Below, one piece after another: positions 51,801 to 62,769 of a DNA stretch of 64,000 nt. Where the stretch lies: positions 758,501 to 822,500 of the forward strand of contig JACATO010001009.1 of assembly GCA_018389105.1 (NCBI GenBank). Direction: 5' to 3'. The position numbers and the translations under genes were made by a program. The first letter of the stretch is position 1; every line of letters begins with the position of its first letter. Below the pieces are notes generated by a model, which was not told where the DNA came from, ran no database searches, and saw only the letters and a program-made list of their open reading frames with translations. This DNA is from Nautilus pompilius. Its lineage: Eukaryota > Mollusca > Cephalopoda > Nautilida > Nautilidae.

Positions 51801-52975
51801 ATTATAAAAATCCATGACTTCTCAAACCTCAACAGGACCTATAATATGTTTGTACTGCTGTTTCTTTATGTACATACTGTAAAAATAATTTTATAAAACT
51901 TGTTAATTACTCTGTAATAATAGAAATGACAAAATCATTCAGGTGGGGGAAACACACTAATGTCAGAAAATAAAGAGATACTAATTTATTTTTTTTTTTT
52001 ACTTAAGAAATATTTCTTGTGCTTCGTCTAGGATTTTCTGACATTCCCTACCCAATTACAGCTCATGGTAATGAAACAAACAAACGTTTTTATTCAACAT
52101 TACACTATCACCATTAACTTTGGTGAGGCACAGTTTCCTCTTCTCCCTCACTCTTGCAGATGCCCATGTCTACAATAAAAAATTCTACATTTGGTGCTGA
52201 ATTCAGTTCAAATCTCCTCCTCCTCTCTGGAGAAATAATTACTTTTTAAAATATTACTGAATATAATATCCAGACATTTCCAACAGATATTTATTTAATG
52301 AAAAAGTGAATTGTTATATTTTACTCTGACATCTTTAGTCGGTAGAAGGCTTCTGAAACTGATTTTACTAAGAATACTTGATGCCTAGTAATTATGTAGT
52401 ATTCATGCTCCCTTCTCGTTACTATTACAGTATGGTCCTTATCAGTGAAGGCTAGATGTGTCTCTAAGAACTGATTATAGTAGCATTAATATGGATTATT
52501 TTACCCACATATATGTGAAGAAATTTTTTTAAAGTATCTTGAATTTTCCAATACAAAAGATTATAAGATATAATATAAATCAGTCCACATGAAAATTTCT
52601 AGAAAATTTTTTTAATGCACTGAGAAATATATAGGTTTAATTTCTTATATAAATTCTAACTATATTTTTAGAATTTAATTTTATGTATTTTGAATTAGTA
52701 ATTGCAACTGTAATATTCTTTCTTTCTTTTTTTTAAATTTAAATTTAAAATTCTGTTAATTGCATTCTTTAAAATTTACACACAACGGTTTGGGAATTGT
52801 TATTTGTGCTTTGGATAGTGTAGTGGTTTATAATGAATGAGATACATTTGCTTGTGCAAGATATTTTAGCATTACCTTATTTTCAATTATTATATTCATA
52901 TTTTTATCCCCTGTCGACAGTGTGTTAATAACATTTCCATTTTTTTTTTAATCCCAGAAAAAAGATATATCTTGA
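39981..52975 (+). CDS. DAPP1: DAPP1/Bam32-like SH2-PH adaptor (complete, 243 aa)
   Basis: Adaptor that binds phosphotyrosine and 3-phosphoinositides, acting at the plasma membrane downstream of PI3-kinase. Coding exons: 39981-40027, 41391-41510, 43264-43397, 44240-44364, 44778-44825, 49051-49202, 51466-51553, 52958-52975; phases agree throughout. The SH2 domain spans about 17-110 (WFHPGIDRHVAESLL; phosphotyrosine-binding R43 in YLLRKS; FSSISELVEHFSNQPL). Y120 in TYETVVVH aligns with the Src-family phosphorylation site Tyr139 of human DAPP1. The PH domain spans about 144-238; K158 and R163 in GGLFKSWHNRWF form the basic phosphoinositide motif, then NELKYYKG. It is shorter than human DAPP1 (280 aa): a shorter N-terminus, and it ends five residues after the PH helix (KKDIS). 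Convergent with the gene at 53.8-62.2 kb. Confidence 0.93.
41075..41330 (+). mobile_element. tRNA-derived SINE in DAPP1 intron 2
   Basis: CATGGCAGAGTGATTTGCC and AAAGGTTTGAATCCCCC are good A and B boxes about 40 bp apart, followed by a pyrimidine-rich body. The right end is uncertain. Confidence 0.7.
41391..41510 (+). CDS. DAPP1: DAPP1 exon 3
   Basis: Residues 16-55, the first half of SH2 with the phosphotyrosine-binding Arg43. Acceptor GTATTTAG, donor CAG|GTAAGT. A SINE lies about 60 bp upstream. Confidence 0.95.
43264..43397 (+). CDS. DAPP1: DAPP1 exon 4
   Basis: Residues 57-100, KNSVKHFALVV through SNQPLLGGET, the second half of SH2. Donor CAG|GTAAAA, phase 1. Confidence 0.95.
43540..43745 (-). 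mobile_element. SINE in DAPP1 intron 4
   Basis: On the minus strand, GATGTTGCAGTCGGAGTTCA and AACCTCGG resemble a B box. The body contains ACCCCGTCTCTCGCTACCC. The GC content is higher than the surroundings. Confidence 0.55.
43830..44160 (-). mobile_element. SINE pair in DAPP1 intron 4
   Basis: Minus strand 43985-44035 reads TGGCTAAGGGCATCTG then AGTCTGATCCC, giving A/B boxes. A second degenerate tRNA-like head on the plus strand (TTAGTATAGTTAACTGACTA) starts near 44040. Boundaries are approximate. Confidence 0.5.
44240..44364 (+). CDS. DAPP1: DAPP1 exon 5
   Basis: Residues 101-142. The linker with the conserved regulatory Tyr120, then a short polar stretch. Donor TCT|GTAAGT. Confidence 0.93.
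44778..44825 (+). CDS. DAPP1: DAPP1 exon 6
   Basis: Residues 143-158, INSKEGILCKKGGLFK, first strand of the PH domain. Donor AAG|GTGAGC. Confidence 0.94.
45230..48100 (-). pseudogene. Broken non-LTR retrotransposon (LINE) in DAPP1 intron 6
   Basis: Minus-strand fragments occur in LINE order. 47547-48087 carries a nucleocapsid-like segment (CDDVWLRRCIECDVPIRD). 47254-47469 is basic (NKKKGKGKKLGPEDLP). 46638-46835 is endonuclease-like (VYTPNVVKERVAFFQSLKS). Around 45900-45970 is the reverse transcriptase motif NNWRPI and a DYKLC relic. 45576-45851 has GSPAILLAIDQMKTFNRID, motif A. Near 45430-45500 CLICERLDDTVIHSVFTC is a C-terminal Cys/His-like region. The central catalytic part is deleted, and frames are broken by stops. 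Antisense to DAPP1. Confidence 0.7.
48806..48844. repeat. (CT)n microsatellite in DAPP1 intron 6
   Basis: CT dinucleotides, broken once, about 240 bp before exon 7. Confidence 0.95.
49051..49202 (+). CDS. DAPP1: DAPP1 exon 7
   Basis: Residues 159-208, SWHNRWFTLQKNELKYYKG through LRNKPFAF, PH strands 2 to about 5. GC at third positions is higher than in neighbouring exons. Confidence 0.95.
49330..50240 (+). pseudogene. Possible Tc1-like transposase remnant in DAPP1 intron 7
   Basis: TGTMQHQDKQIRPCHLQ near 49425-49475 resembles the QQDNARPH catalytic block. ISLWPSKSLDLSQ near 50055-50095 resembles WPSKSPDLSPIE. KRLNATLQQNWNIP near 50118-50160 matches the usual C-terminal helix. The gap between the first two blocks is too long, so an insertion or two copies are likely. 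Confidence 0.45.
50616..50708. mobile_element. 93-bp palindromic element in DAPP1 intron 7
   Basis: Begins TTAACTCATTGACCCCTGG and ends CCAGGAGTCAATGGGTTAA; the arms are inverted with two mismatches. No coding capacity. Confidence 0.75.
51466..51553 (+). CDS. DAPP1: DAPP1 exon 8
   Basis: Residues 209-238, LEFSWRTFFINASSEQDAEE then WVRSINWRL, the last PH strands and C-terminal helix with its invariant Trp. Confidence 0.95.
52958..52975 (+). CDS. DAPP1: DAPP1 exon 9 (stop codon)
   Basis: KKDIS then TGA. Acceptor ATCCCAG. Only non-canonical ATTAAA poly(A) signals (53187, 53261) were seen downstream. Confidence 0.85.
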   Translation, partial: KKDIS

Positions 52976-53405
52976 GATGACAGAGTGGCCAACTGTAACG
53001 AGAGAAGGCCGGACACAAACATGGCCAGGCATAAGAAATGGGTATATGTATTTAAAAATTGTAAAGGAACATTTATGTCATACTTTCTGCCTATGAATAT
53101 TTTTGTACTATAAAGTTAGGCAGAGGTGGGTTTGACAGTGATCACATTTACACACACATTATGAAATCCCCCTAAAAGTTTATAGTATTAAACTGTTTGA
53201 TCTCCAAATCTCCACAAGCCAGTATTCCTCTCTGACCATGTAAACCATCACCACAAAGGCATTAAATCAGCATTTCAAAATAGCAAATTTAAATATTGCA
53301 TCTATTTTTTTTATACTGATTTTTGTTTTTAATTCTAAAAAATGCTGGTAAATGACTTAAAGCTTAGTTGAGTTTTAAAATTAAAAACTCCATTTCTTTA
53401 AGATA
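52976..53405. other. Convergent 3' intergenic region
   Basis: Likely carries the 3' UTR of the DAPP1-like gene and the transcript end of the convergent gene. Stop codons of the two genes are 831 bp apart. No other gene seen. Confidence 0.5.
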
Positions 53406-53411
53406 TTTATT
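53406..53411 (-). terminator. Candidate poly(A) signal of the EF-hand/death-domain gene
   Basis: AATAAA on the minus strand about 395 bases past the stop codon, the nearest canonical hexamer seen. Confidence 0.45.
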
Positions 53412-53806
53412 TTGCACCTTAATGCTTCCAGTCAGTATCTACTGAAACCTTTTTATCTCTATTTGTCTCCTGAATTCTTGAGGAGAATGGTGTTGTTTTT
53501 CCGCCATCATTTTCAGAGATTACTATTTCCTTTTTAATCAGCTTATCTAGGTAAAAAGTAAAAGTGCTTTAGTTCTCTCAGAGTAATACGTATCTTAAAA
53601 ACCTTTTAGAGAATAATGCATCTTACATAAAAGCCATGCATTTTTTGATTCTTGAAACTGGAGATTAACCAACTTCCACACATTCAGGAAAGCTGCATGA
53701 CTATTTAGAAGCAACTATACACCATTTTGCAGTCTAGTGGTGAAAAGATAAGTGAGACAGAATTGCTCTGCACACTTAAAAAAAATATCCTGAAGCTGTC
53801 ATCTGA

Positions 53807-53917
53807 TCAGGGAAATAACATGAATGCAGCCTCTGTCATTCCACTATCTTGGAGAGCCCTCTCTAAAACTTCTACATGTGCAAATTCACCCTCTCGCTCT
53901 TTCCACTGGTATAGAAT
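53807..53917 (-). CDS. EF-hand/death-domain gene exon 8 (stop codon)
   Basis: Residues 256-291, ILYQWKEREGEFAHVEVLE through AAFMLFP, then TGA. Acceptor TTTTTCAG. Confidence 0.82.
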   Translation of the reverse strand: MLYQWKEREGEFAHVEVLERALQDSGMTEAAFMLFP

Positions 53918-56900
53918 CTGAAAAACCTGAAGAAAAAAATATAGTCTATTAGGGTTATGTTTGTATTCTTTCTATTTTTTACAAATAATATTATCTTTTC
54001 TGTGCTGCATTCCTAGTCAAATCACGTAACATGTCCATAAGATTAGGTTTATAGACATCCTGGCATTTGTTTTTCCTTCCATACAGACAAAAAAAATCAT
54101 CACCTTTTATCAATTAATGGATAACAATTATTCTCAGTTCTGTGCCAAACAGTATTTAAGCCATCCAAAAAATATATAATACTTTCTGGGTTTCACTTAG
54201 TCGAAAATTCTGTTGTATTTTTAGGGATTTTAAACTCTGGGGACTCTTTTTTTTTCCTATGTTAACAAGATATTATGGTCATCTAAATAAAACCCAGGCA
54301 GATACACTTTCATCTGAATGTCTCTATCAAAATAAGTTCTATGCTGCCTCATTACTTTCATGTCTGGCTGGTGTTAGTACCATTTACTAATGTCGAAATA
54401 GTAAAACTTGTTAGCTACCCTGGGTTTAGCTTGCATTTGTTTAATTTCTTTCAAACGTGTTTCAGTTTTCTTTCTTGAAGTTTCTATCTACAGATAATTA
54501 AGAAAATGTTCCCACAATGCATTATTACCAAAGCTGACCGCTGAAAAGATACTAGAGTGAATGACAGCTTCTGAACACCGCCACTATTTTATCTATTTTG
54601 GTAGGAAAAGGATCTGCCCATGTTTAGTTATTGGAGGTGGGTAAATGTTAGTTCTGCATCATGAAAATTTCCCTTAATTATTATCATTAGAAAGAAGTAG
54701 GCTTCAGATTATGCTCTCTCTAATTTTAATACTGATATGCCTCAGGTCATTATGAATTTAACTAGAGACTATTTACTAAATGTCAGTATCAAAAATTAAA
54801 TATAAAGGCAAATAAACATACTAAATCCTTTTTTTTCTTATGATGTTTTCTGAGAGTTTTAATGTCTTTTTCCAGAAAACCCAGCTTATTAGCAACTCGT
54901 TCCCAATCTCTCATATAAACCAGTCCTGCAATTTCCTCCAGCATGCTATCGGGTGGTATCATCTGACCTACCCCTGCAGCAGAACCTGCATCGTCTCTGA
55001 ACTGAAACAAAGCAAGGAGGCAGATAATGTTCTGTCAGGAATGGAAGAGAGGGAGACCAGATGTGTCTATCCATGACAAATCTCATACTCTTGACTGAAA
55101 ATGAATTTCATCAGAATTACAGGAACACAAACATGTTGTTGTACTGCCTTCTCACTATGTGAAATACAGGTGGACTAAAATATACAATTCAAAAATTGTA
55201 AAATGTTATAGCCTGTTGTTATTTAAAGTTATTACTAGGAACACCCCAAGAAGTATTTCATAATAATTTTGTTTCCCCAAATTTTAAATCAGAGAGTTAA
55301 ATATTAAATGTCAGAGAACAAAATTTAAATTTTGACATAAACTAGAAAACAAACATATTTGCATAATCATTTTAACCAAAATATGTTTTTCATAGTACGG
55401 TAATATTAAAAGATGTTTGTGTGTACACATGCTTTTAGAAAGATAAATATACCAATAACTAAAACTTACCTCTGGTAAATTTATGTAAAGATACTCTTCC
55501 ATTTCTTCTGGTATCAACTGTACATGCAACATAGAGATGACTTGCTCTCTTGGTAATGCTTTGATTGCTGCAACAAATTGTTCTTCATTAACAAATCCTG
55601 TTGAAAATTAAATAAGAAATGAAAATTAGAAAAACCTATGATTTTGTGCATTTACTGAAACTGAGTAATGCATTCATTTTCTTTTTATATGATAGCATAG
55701 GCTACCGTAGGTATACAAACATTTTTGTTTCTCAATTTATCATCAATTTGATTTGCAGAAATGTAATGAGCTAAAACCATTTGTTATTATCTTAATAGGT
55801 AAATATTAAAATTTAGAACTACTTTTCTTTCCAACAACATTTGATGAAAATGTAAGCGGTGTGTTATATCAAATCCTAATTTAAATGTGTTCAATTAATA
55901 ACAAACTAATATGTCTGTGCTTTAATTTTTTTGTCTCACAAGACCTAACATTTCTAAACAAAAAGGTCAAATGCATAGATAATTTGTAAAAAAAATTATT
56001 AGAGGGTTTTTCATACATAAATTAGATTTTTATTTCTTGAAGTACAGTGCCTTGTAATAAATATAAAGCATTTAGTAAATTTGTTTTCAAAATACACACA
56101 CAGTAGACTAGAATATACCGTTGTTGTCATTTTCAAAAAGCTATAGACATACAAAACCTATACCTTGATGTGTTGTATCCAATTCTTCAAACAGCAAATC
56201 AGAAATTCTTTCTTGATCAACCTATGAAAAAATTATTAAACTTTTAAAATTAACCAAAAAATTTTACTAAAGTATGTTTGCTTTTTCTAAAATAATGATT
56301 ACATACGCGATAGTGTATATATCAAGTATACAGAGCAAATGCTCAATCTTAGATGTTCCTGATACAGAACTTCCATAAAAATGTTAATAACCTGAACAGT
56401 AGATAGCATTAACTTGAAAAACATCATTAGAATCAGAAAAGAACATTATCTAATAATTATGGTTGATAATTTAGAAAACTAAAATTTTTGTTTGTCCTTT
56501 TGTATTAGTTTTCTAATTGAAAGTTATGTAAAGATTCAACAGATTTTTTTCACCTACCTCAGCTTCATCATACAATCTCTTGATGATCTTACAAATAATG
56601 TCTTTGGTTAATGATTCTCCTTCATTCAGCAGATGGAAAATGGCTGAAAAATGTTATAACTTCCATACATTCAGCTCTCGTCGCTGCACATGCTACAAAT
56701 GTTGTCTGCTGTATTAATCTGATTTACATAAAACCAGTTTTACTGTACCTATGAGTTGTTTTAGATGGTAGCACTTTAAGTCATTACAGACATCAGTAAT
56801 ATAAATATGAAATCTGAAACAGCTTTTTGTCCTCCAATGATTATGAAAGCATTCCCATAATGCTAGTGTTTATAACAGATCCTAGAGACTAAGGTGGAAA

Positions 56901-59900
56901 GATGGTGGGCAGTATCTGAAGTAATAAACTTTGTGCAGGTCTTCGATGGTAATCCAAAAGATTCTGTGCCCAGATGTCCACACTTAAAATCTCCCCCTCA
57001 TGTCTGCAGTTAGTTTTACATTTGTATTATTACCTCTATTAAACTTACAAATGCAACTATAAAATAACAAGATCTACCCTTTTTTCATACGTTTGGCAAA
57101 GGTATTCTCAGACAGATTATTTTAAAACATCTTTAGATTCATTGTGTCATAAACCACAGCTTTGCCTGAATTAAGTTTTTTTTTTCTTTTTTTTTTTAAT
57201 ATATTTCCTGGCTGATTACAGGTGACACTGTTCAGATGTAAATGTTCCTGTGTGTGGAGGTAACCAAAAGAAAGCTATAACAATGATAACACTTTCTTCT
57301 TTTTTTTAATTGGCAGCTATGGTTACCGCCCTAAATTGCAGTGTTATCTGTGAATATATATATATAATTTTTTTTATGCTTAAAATTCAGACTGACAGAT
57401 TTGAATGCAGTAACCAACAATATCTGACCTTTTATCTTTGTGTCCAGATCTGATGTATGGCACCATTTCATTGCTCCGAGGAAAGTGTCAAAAGTCACTG
57501 TTTCATCGGCCGATTTCAGGGTTCTTAATACCTAGAGAAATACGAGAAAATATAACAAATTAAGCATTTTTATTACTCATTCCTAATTTTAACCTACCTT
57601 AAAGCTGGTAATTTTGCAGCGATTACATAGTTTTTCTATCTTCCTCAGTTTTCATGCGATGTCAGATGTGTACCACTTTCCACAAAACTTTATAATCTGA
57701 AACAATTTTAAATTTTATTTATTTAAACCATTTTTGTTTTTGATATTTTTAAATGTCAGGGTTCTGGAGGTGTTTGTGTTTTCCACTTCCCAGACGTAGT
57801 TATCTAAGGAGGAGGACAGGTCAGTTCTTCTTCTTCCTCCGACTTTTACAAGGGATGGTGCTGTTCGTGTGTCAGCCACGGATGCTACATTGAGATTTGG
57901 GATGTCACCTGAAAATGCTAATTGACAAAATAGTCTTTTTTTTTTTTTTTTTTAGCGCAGCATAGAAATAATTACAGTTAAAGGTCCCACCATCCCTGAA
58001 AATCTGGGAACACCGTGACGCTAAAGACAAAGCTGCTTGGGTCTCTTCATTAATAAAATCCAGTAGACAGCACAGGAAATAAAACTTCGCGCATGCAAGT
58101 TTCCGAGGCATTACCAAAGTATTTGCCTGCTTGCGGTTTGTGAAAAGAAAATTCCCTTTTTTAAATAATTTTCCTTGGGCTGTAGTAGTTGTCTGTTGAC
58201 TGAAACTTGTATCGTCAATGATATTTCCTTCGTTAATTGGGTTTTTTTTAGTATAGTAGAACCTCGTGTATCCAAACTGTCACTGGAGATGGATGTGTAA
58301 TGTCTCTAAAAAAAGGGGCCAAGGATGTGTCTGGCTGGCTGTTGCTTTATCTTTGTTAAATTTTGATAAACGGACATGACAACTAATCCCTTTTGTAAAC
58401 AGTCAACAAATATGGGTTTTTATACATACAATGAACAATTTTTTTTTTAATGTACTAAATATAAAGTATTGGTTCATTTGTGTCTCGAGAGTTATTTCTC
58501 TTATTTCCAATTTGTTTACACTTTCATTGTCATTTGGTAGAAGCTCTAATAAATGAGATTCTGATGTATCGTTTTTGTTGTTGGTGTTTTAAGTGTGAAA
58601 TAATGGATAAAGACTATTTAATACGGCCTAAAGGTACAAGCATTCTTTTCAACATGCTCTGGCTAGACGACTCATGGCATTACGGCTGCTGACAGTCAGA
58701 CTGCTTTATAAGATTGAGTCAGTCTTAGACATCAACATCACGTGTTCTGCAAAGCAATTGCTTGAATACACTATTTTGTTTTGAGGGGGGGGGAGGTTGG
58801 TAGGAGCTATCTATCAACAATTTGTTTTAGTTAAGCATGCTTAAAGCTGCAAGGTTTCAATATCCATCATATTGCATTAATTGTATTCTCTTGATCTCAT
58901 CATTCTCACTAGAAATATGGTTTTACTACATCATAACGGTGGCACTTGCCATTTTTCTATCACATCATGCTACCTGCATGTACTAGACTCATGACTGGGG
59001 TATGACAACATGCTGTTTTGTTTTTTTTCTTTTGACAGCAATTAATTAACAATGAACACTGTGTTATTACAAAATACTTGACTTTCACGACATTACTTTT
59101 TGATCTGGTAAGTGACAAAAATACTTAGCATAAAATATTTTGTAATAAATAATACCACATATATTTGGACTAGTTGGTTGTATTCTAAAGGTTACTGCTC
59201 ATGGAGCATTACGATGCGCTATTAATCATTAAACAGTTATAGATAAAGAGCTACTGAGATAAATGACAATGTGACAGTACTGCCTTTGAACTTATCATTG
59301 TTTGCTACATTCCCTAATGACACCCGGATTAGTCCAGCACAGACAAGAAGGCAAGTTATCAATGCACAAGGAGGTGATAGTCATTGTTGTCATCAGATGA
59401 AAACTAAAATCTTATCAAGCTCATGTGGAGGAAAGTTAAGTTGGCTTTTCCCAAAAAAGAAAAAAAATTTTAGTTCTGAATAATGTTTAAATGCATTCTC
59501 TGTTTTTTTTACTTTAAAATGTCGCCATATTTACAGATTCAACTTTAAATGCATAAATTGTTTTTGATGGTGCAATAAAATACTATGTATCCATAGTAAC
59601 ATCAAAGTTCGTAAAGACAGGTGTTGGACCAAACCAAAAAATGGAATGAGTAGATTGTAGGGTTAGGCCACAAGTTTTTTTAAAACTGAAGAAAATAAGA
59701 GAAAAAAAAGAAGAAATCAAAGCAGATTACAAATTTTTGTAGATTTAGTTTGTTTTTCTTTTTAATTTTAGTCATTTTTACTTTGTACAGTATGCACCTT
59801 TTGTCTCTTTCTGTGGAAGTCAGAAATAATGGTGACTATGCATAGGTATCAACATGTTAAAATCTGTTGTTTTTTTTTAATAATGTATAAAACGGCAGAA

Positions 59901-62188
59901 CATTAAGTGGAAACTATTTCTAGTATTGTCATTTAAAGCCTAGGTGTCTGACTTCATTATCATGTTGGTCATACTAAATTGTTTGTAAATACTATTTTGA
60001 ATGCATTAACAAGCATTTTATGACATTTTTCTCCACCAAATCATACATGTACTCATTCACATACACACACCTTACATTATTTAATAAAATTTCTAACACT
60101 AACACCAACTTTACTAAATCTGGAAATACTCCATGTATATCTAAATGAAAGTTCATGCAGTTTAATATATATTACTACTATGTATGATTTAGTTTCAGTG
60201 CTAAAATTACTAAGAAAATAATTACAATAAATATCCATATGCCAGTATTATAAGAGACTGCTGTTTTGGACTCACAACCGTGAGGCATACAAAGTTGTTT
60301 GTGATCTTCTTGATGGGAGAGCTACAAAAAGTTTAAATGCACCGAAATTTCCTTAGAATGATCACATAGGTAAGTTATTACAGAATGTTTTTTTCTAGTT
60401 ACAGTGTGTTTGGTCCTTTAAGAGGGAATGATTTTAAAAAGTGCACATACATATGGACAAAAACGGGATGTTTAAAATTACGTCCATATTAGCTTTAATT
60501 AAGACAGCTGTCGAATTTCTTTGTGTTGTTTCAAGTAACATTTTGTCCTCTTTCTTTAAAGATGGTTTTACAGACATTCTCCACCACCTTAGTGGCTGGA
60601 TGAATCAAACTAACCCTCTACTTTCCATTTTTATATTTTAATTATCATGTTAATGACAATTAAAAACAAAAACAATACAGATAATGAATTTGGTGAAATG
60701 CAGTTTCCAATTGTAATTAAAGAGAGATCACTTTTTAAAGGCTGAAATGAGGGAAAATCTTAAAAGAAAGGAAGTGAGGGGTAAGCACAATATTATGACA
60801 AAAGGTAACTTAGCAGGCGAAAAATAATAAACACAAATTTTTTTTTTTTTTTTAAATTCTATAGCAGTTATGTTATGGCTACTTACATTTTTCATGAAGA
60901 TATCCTTGATGTTAGCCATAGAATCTGTTGTCAAAATGCCACTGCTAGAGCATCCAAGCTGCTGGAATCTTAACCACAAACGCTCAACCTCTGGGATAGA
61001 CACTGACAAACAAACAAAGTGACTCTTGCTGTCTCTCACACTTGGTTAATTTTATTACTGAACAGAAACGACTTCCTAGTCTGGTATAAGAATTTCTGTT
61101 ATCACAGAACTAATAATGATGATACCGGTAGAGCAATGAAGCAAATCAAAAATGAGTTTTTAATATAAAAATTGCCTTATTTGATGATTACCAATGACAA
61201 AAGAGAATGCTCACCTAACTAAATTTCAAATTTTTTAAACATATATGGTAAAAAATTATTAACAATTTAATGAGATGTAGTTTGTGTTTAACATCATAAA
61301 TCTTATACAGTTAGTGAATTTTTCTATATGAGATTTTAGTTATAACCAAATGTTTTAATTTAATTGTCTTGCTAGATAATATATATATAAATATATATCT
61401 AACAGAGTAAGTAGACACCTTTACAGTAATTACATTAAATATAAATTTCAACAAAGAATTTTATGCAGTGCAGCTGAGCTATTTAACATCAATAAAGCAT
61501 AAATATGTTTAAATATGTTATTTACTAAGTGGGAGAAAGGAAAATAAATATTCCTTGGAGTTCAAAATTGTAAAAAAATAAGGAAGGTACAATTTCAGGG
61601 GAATAAAGCTTTGATGCATTATACATTTTCAAGTTTAGGAGAAGCAAAAAAGACCCCATGTGTTACACAGAACTTCATAAAATTTACTAGGTGGATGGTA
61701 ACCTGCTCTATACCCCTAAAACCTGTTTTGACAAACTAATTATTACCATTATAATATTTTTTAAATTATTTATTCAAACTGCTGCCTTTTTACTTTTTTG
61801 TAAAATATTTTTAAAAACAGGCTTAACACATTTCGTAATATGTTTTCTTCTGAATTTGCCTATTTTACTCAAAGGTATATTCAAAAGTCTCAACATTTAT
61901 TTGTCAAATCCTATTTATATATTTTTGTCTGCTACTTTTAATTTATTTTCAAGGTCTTTTTGCTAAAATTTAGTCGTCTTTTTCCTAAGTTTCAGCGTCA
62001 CAAAAAAATTAATGAGATGAAATTCAAAAGCCAACTAAAGAGTTTTCCCATAAAACACTTGACAGTGTTTATGCTTATCGTATTCACCACTTACTGTCTG
62101 TCCGAAGTGCATGCTGAGTTATCCAATTTGCTTTTCCAGGCTGAGTGCTCCCATCCCCAGACTGCAACTTACTTGTGTATGCTCCCAT
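53807..62188 (-). CDS. EF-hand module plus death domain protein, putatively N-myristoylated (291 aa, 8 exons)
   Basis: I do not recognise a named orthologue. Exons, in transcript order: 62095-62188, 60887-61002, 57429-57531, 56558-56643, 56164-56221, 55470-55597, 54822-55001, 53807-53917; every phase agrees. The start MGAYTSKL fits an N-myristoylation signal (Gly2, Ser6, Lys7). Residues 33-170 resemble the calcineurin-B/neuronal calcium sensor type of EF-hand array: SIPEVERLWLRF, ETVTFDTFLGAMKWC, FHLLNEGESLTKDIICKII, then the loop DTTHQGFVNEEQ at 148-159. That loop has Gln, not Glu, at position 12. Residues about 213-288 look like a death domain: W228 and L235-G236 in DWERVANKLGF, W260 in ILYQWKERE, then VEVLERALQDSGM. 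It may couple calcium or membrane attachment to death-fold assembly; that is inference. An X-box lies upstream. Confidence 0.8.
54822..55001 (-). CDS. EF-hand/death-domain gene exon 7
   Basis: Residues 196-255. A Gly/Ala-rich linker, then the first half of the death domain (MLEEIAGLVYMRDWERVAN). Donor TTA|GTATGT after a Lys run. Confidence 0.82.
55470..55597 (-). CDS. EF-hand/death-domain gene exon 6
   Basis: Residues 153-195, GFVNEEQFVAAIKALP through YLYINLPE, exiting helix and linker. Donor GAG|GTAAGT. Confidence 0.83.
56164..56221 (-). CDS. EF-hand/death-domain gene exon 5
   Basis: Residues 134-152, VDQERISDLLFEELDTTHQ, the entering helix and first half of the best EF loop. Donor AAG|GTATAG, phase 1. 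Confidence 0.82.
56558..56643 (-). CDS. EF-hand/death-domain gene exon 4
   Basis: Residues 105-133, AIFHLLNEGESLTKDIICKI through YDEAE. The loop after LLNEGE has lost its acidic ligands. Donor GAG|GTAGGT. Confidence 0.82.
57429..57531 (-). CDS. EF-hand/death-domain gene exon 3
   Basis: Residues 71-104, VLRTLKSADETVTFDTFLGA then MKWCHTSDLD, an EF-hand half without a full calcium loop. Donor AAG|GTCAGA. Confidence 0.82.
60887..61002 (-). CDS. EF-hand/death-domain gene exon 2
   Basis: Residues 32-70, SIPEVERLWLRFQQLG through KDIFMKN. Acceptor TTTGTCAG, donor AAT|GTAAGT. Confidence 0.82.
62095..62188 (-). CDS. EF-hand/death-domain gene exon 1 (start codon)
   Basis: Residues 1-31, MGAYTSKLQSGDGSTQPGK through HALRTD. 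Donor ACA|GTAAGT, phase 1. A second GTAAGT at 62072-62067, after codon 5, is also in phase 1. Confidence 0.72.
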
Positions 62189-62769
62189 CAAAAAACTAAA
62201 CACTTCTTTCAACAGTCAAATGAAGACCAGGCAGAAAACTAGATTTGAAAAAAAAGAGAGAATGAAAGAAAAAGTCATTAATATTTAATCCATGGTTTTT
62301 AAGTATATTTATATCTTTGAAAATTATTTAGAGACTGGTTAGGTACTGCCAGTGGTTTATACTGCAATCTTAAAATGAATCCTCAAATAGCATGATTGTA
62401 GATGTTCTCAGCCAATCTCTAAATATTTGTCAGAATACCTTTATAATTTCAAGTTGCAACATGCTTCCAGTCTGAGAACAGACAATCTGTTGTTTATTTG
62501 TTTATCTGAATTTCTAAATGTGTGATCATCAATCGAGAATAGAGGATTTTGAGAAAGAAGGCTCATCATATAAATTAATAAAAAGCTTTTATTAACAATA
62601 ATGCTTGTTTATTTTCAAATGATAAAAACTTATTTGTTCTCGGCAGGGGGGGGGGGCGACAGAGCTCAAATACCCGGGTCTGCTGTTGAACAATTCCTCC
62701 TGCTCTGGACCATCTTGAAGAGCCAGAATTCAGCAAAAGTAGCAGACTGTTTACTAAACAAAATTTGTA
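62189..62769. other. Upstream region of the EF-hand/death-domain gene
   Basis: AT-rich, with a poly-G tract near 62645. Probably 5' UTR intron or promoter-distal DNA; no coding signal supported. Confidence 0.4.
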
